Below, one piece after another: positions 40,316 through 42,743 of a stretch of DNA of 42,743 nucleotides. The notes beneath the pieces are model-generated. The model ran no database searches and was not told where the DNA came from. It saw nothing but the letters and a program-made list of their open reading frames with translations. Position 1 is the stretch's first letter; every line of letters begins with the position of its first letter. Source of the DNA: Zygnema cylindricum (taxonomy: Eukaryota; Streptophyta; Zygnematophyceae; Zygnematales; Zygnemataceae). The DNA is taken from positions 126,001 to 168,743 of the forward strand of contig JBBHKE010000230.1 in NCBI GenBank assembly GCA_037447655.1. Reading direction: 5' to 3'. Position numbers and translations under genes: made by a program.

Positions 40316-41199
40316 TTGAAATTCTGTGGCCTCTATTGGAACACAAAATATGTGGGCTATACTAAGCCTCTACAATAATGCCAACTCCTTTGACTTTCTC
40401 AATGAATATGTGCCACCCAGGCACGCAAAAACTCTGACCACACTCACCTCAGTGAGGGCTTGACTCCCTTGAGTCGAATGCAAAAAATAATCAATGAATT
40501 TGCCTCCTTGAGCAATAAGTTATGGCTGGTCAAAGATGGCCTTTATATTTTACAAGCTCACCGAGAGAGAGGCGACTAAATTTTCCTAAGTCTTAGTGTG
40601 CTTACTCACAAATGCCTACTACCAAACCCTGGGCCAATAGAAAGATTGTAGAGTATAAGAAGGTATAGTGGCCGATGTACTTCTTGTACGACCATTGTAC
40701 GGTATGGCCTTCCAAGTGACGCGTGTCAAATTGGGAGCGATGGTTCCTCTTCCCGTCTTTTCCAGTGTCCAATTATGTAATGCCATGTGGCATCGCGTGA
40801 CGCTACCACTGAAAGCCGCCAAAACGTCCACTCCGGGTTGGCGGTTGCAATGGCGACCGTCCGATCAAATATATTTATATGGTTCGATTGGCGCTCGTAC
40901 TCAATGACGTAATGTGAACGCATGTCGTCGGTTCGCATGCGTCGTGTCGTTAGTTTTGCGCTTATTACATTATCACACCCATTATATGCAACGATTCTAC
41001 TACGACTTAGCGGATAGGGTGACAAGATTCTCTGAATTTTGCAAGACCTAGGTTCAAACACGGGGAGGTTCAACTTCTTGTTAAAGGGGCCTCTTGTCCA
41101 CTGACTATGCCTATCAGCTGTGGCTGCCAAGAGGGCAGCCATGGTGTCTCTCTTTATTAGTCTCTATCTCTCTCCCTATGAAGAGTCTAAAGTAGACTA
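40316..41199 (-). repeat. Right LTR-like repeat (5' LTR by orientation)
   Basis: About 880 bp matching 34829-36242 apart from the hAT-D insertion. It includes the GCACGCAAAAACTCTGACCA, TTCCTCTTCCCGTCTTTTCC and GCATCGCGTGACGCTAC segments found in both. It also carries the tRNA-like piece (41003-41068). Confidence 0.8.
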
Positions 41200-42743
41200 C
41201 AAATTATCCCCTCAACTATGTCCATAACACAATGGTGTGCATAATCTCGCTATTAAGCGTCACGTACGACTACTCGAACATGTCGCGCTGCTTCATAAAC
41301 GATTGTAACCGGGGCATGGTTCGCGATTTCTATTGCACTAACAATATGACGGTCACCAACCAAAGAATATCAATCTACCACAATAGAATATTATGCCAAT
41401 TATCTCGATCAATGGAATACCCTCTCATAGGCAGTAGCAATAATATTAGCAATATTAATGTGAATCATGACATGTGCTTTAACAAACTCTCCCTCATGAT
41501 AACAATGAATCAAATAGACACTATGGAACTAAAAGACACATGTGCTTGAGAAAACGAGAGAGTCGAGTAAAGGTGGATAAAAGAGTCCAAGTCTGAACTT
41601 GAGGGTGGTGGTGAATAGGCAAGCTTGAAACATAGAGTGGAACGAATATTTGTAGCAAACCGGTCGTAAAACCTAAAACGAAGTCCCCACAATAGATAAA
41701 TGGACACGTGAAAAGTTAGAGGGAAGCGCCTCAATATCACGAGGCCCAATTCAATTGGTGGTAACAACCTTTCTAAAAAATAAATTATTAAGCACACTTA
41801 CCTACCTTTAGAAGAAAGGTGGAGAAATCTAATAGATCCACTAAAGCAAGACGAGGAATAAAACAACCCAATTTCAAAAGAGATTACTAGAAGGAAAACA
41901 TGACGTGTGAACCACGAAAAATGGTAGCAAGAACAAAAGTTATCCCAGCAAAACGAGAGACAATTCTCGAGACAATAAGGCACCGACTCGACTCCTAATG
42001 TCGGTAATAAGAACCACAAATACTTTGTACAATGAATAATTATCCCCTGTAAAGACGGAGAGGGGGATACTGGACTCCTAATGTCGGTAGTAAAAACCAC
42101 AAATACTTTGTACAATGAATAATTATCCCTTGTAAAGACGGAGAGGGGGATTCATGAATGCCAGGCGCAACTTTGGACTCGCGATCAAAAGCCCCACCAC
42201 AAATAACATGCGGAGGAAGTCGAAGATGCGATCATTGAATGTTGAAAAATGTGAGACAAAAGTAGGGGTGGGAGGGGAGGTGTTGGTGAGATAGGAAGTG
42301 GAGTGGGTTTAAAATTTCGTCAAAATAACAAAAGCCACCTAAGGGTTCAAAATGTTGGGGAAACGGTCCACATAAGACAAATCATTTTGAAAAGGAAAAT
42401 AAAAAAATTGGGTCACAATAATACTCGAACCAATCAGTAAACCTAATACACGAATGCCCTTGATTAGATTAGGGTTCGAAAACCATAAGGGCGAACGAGA
42501 GAAGGATATATAAAAAGGTGACTAAACAACAAGCTTGGACGGTCGAACAGAAAGTTTAGATATGCTCGGTGATTTTTGGGACTGCTACAACTCGGTCTAT
42601 AGGGTCGATACTATGTATGTTGTCTACCATTGAAGGGAAGAAGCAAGAGGGGAGAGCTTTAGGGGAAAGGTCAAGAGGGAAACTCGGAGGACATAATAGT
42701 GGGTAAGGGCAAATAAAGTTTATTCAAAATGTTTGTCGTGAGG
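41200..42743. other. Intergenic, no gene recognised
   Basis: AC-rich on the + strand, with overlapping ORFs of about 100 codons on both strands and no recognisable domain. It may be another diverged repeat in - orientation, but no family motif was found. Confidence 0.4.
41994..42153. repeat. 80-bp tandem duplication
   Basis: CTCCTAATGTCGGTAATAAG to GACGGAGAGGGGGAT occurs twice in direct succession (41994-42070, 42075-42153) with only a few differences, so it is recent. Confidence 0.88.

Larger units (their letters stand above)
34829..41199 (-). mobile_element. Degenerate Ty1/copia retrotransposon
   Basis: Coding remnants on the - strand read, from the right, gag, integrase C-terminus, linker, reverse transcriptase, RNase H, which is the copia order. 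They are bounded by ~0.9-kb direct repeats (34829-36242 and 40316-41199). Stops and frameshifts interrupt every domain, most of integrase is missing, and about 1.1 kb of foreign DNA splits the reverse transcriptase. Termini lack clear TG...CA, a primer-binding site was not identified with confidence, and boundaries are approximate. It is not mobile. Confidence 0.82.

Noticed and set aside
41232-41549. 105-codon ORF on the + strand right of the copia element
   Set aside because: Asn/Ser/Met-rich with no domain and opposing ORFs of similar length; no splice or promoter support.

Overview
The window is nuclear DNA of a photosynthetic eukaryote, most likely a streptophyte (land plant or charophyte alga). 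The evidence is one ten-exon gene for a plant-type RlmN-like radical-SAM rRNA methyltransferase with an N-terminal presequence, a degenerate Ty1/copia retrotransposon, box C/D snoRNAs in intron-like DNA, and a dense load of small hAT elements and TA-targeted MITEs. A charophyte such as Chara is only a guess. Genes are sparse, introns are long, and most ORFs are accidental readings of low-complexity DNA. One assembly gap (ten Ns) lies at 12852-12861.

Layout. 1-6480: microsatellite and low-complexity DNA, with long purine or pyrimidine tracts that switch strand, A-rich tracts, decayed AGACAAA and ACTGAAA arrays, and one tRNA-like sequence (3314-3385). 6537-12851: clusters of TA-flanked MITEs with CACC...GGTG ends, one longer TIR element and the first members of two hAT families. 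13560-17480: a locus with two near-identical box C/D snoRNAs (15487-15583, 15899-15992) whose shared guide pairs with the 3' end of 18S rRNA; two possible small exons are noted. 17496-22325: hAT elements nested up to three deep, most with readable 8-bp target-site duplications.

22986-33271: the RlmN-like gene on the + strand, with a 24-bp palindrome beside a TATA stretch, ten phase-consistent exons (23190-33138, about 574 codons) and an AATAAA at 33266. All five family cysteines are present. Two introns contain tandem copies of an exon-intron junction: the exon 3 acceptor in intron 2 and the exon 7 donor in intron 7. Some copies keep usable AG or GT dinucleotides.

34829-41199: a broken copia element on the - strand between ~0.9-kb direct repeats read as LTRs. 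One repeat carries a hAT insertion that the other lacks. 41200-42743: no recognisable gene, one 80-bp tandem duplication.

The RlmN-like gene is the only clear protein-coding host gene. It and the snoRNA pair both concern rRNA methylation, in organelle and nucleolus respectively, but nothing in the sequence links them functionally.
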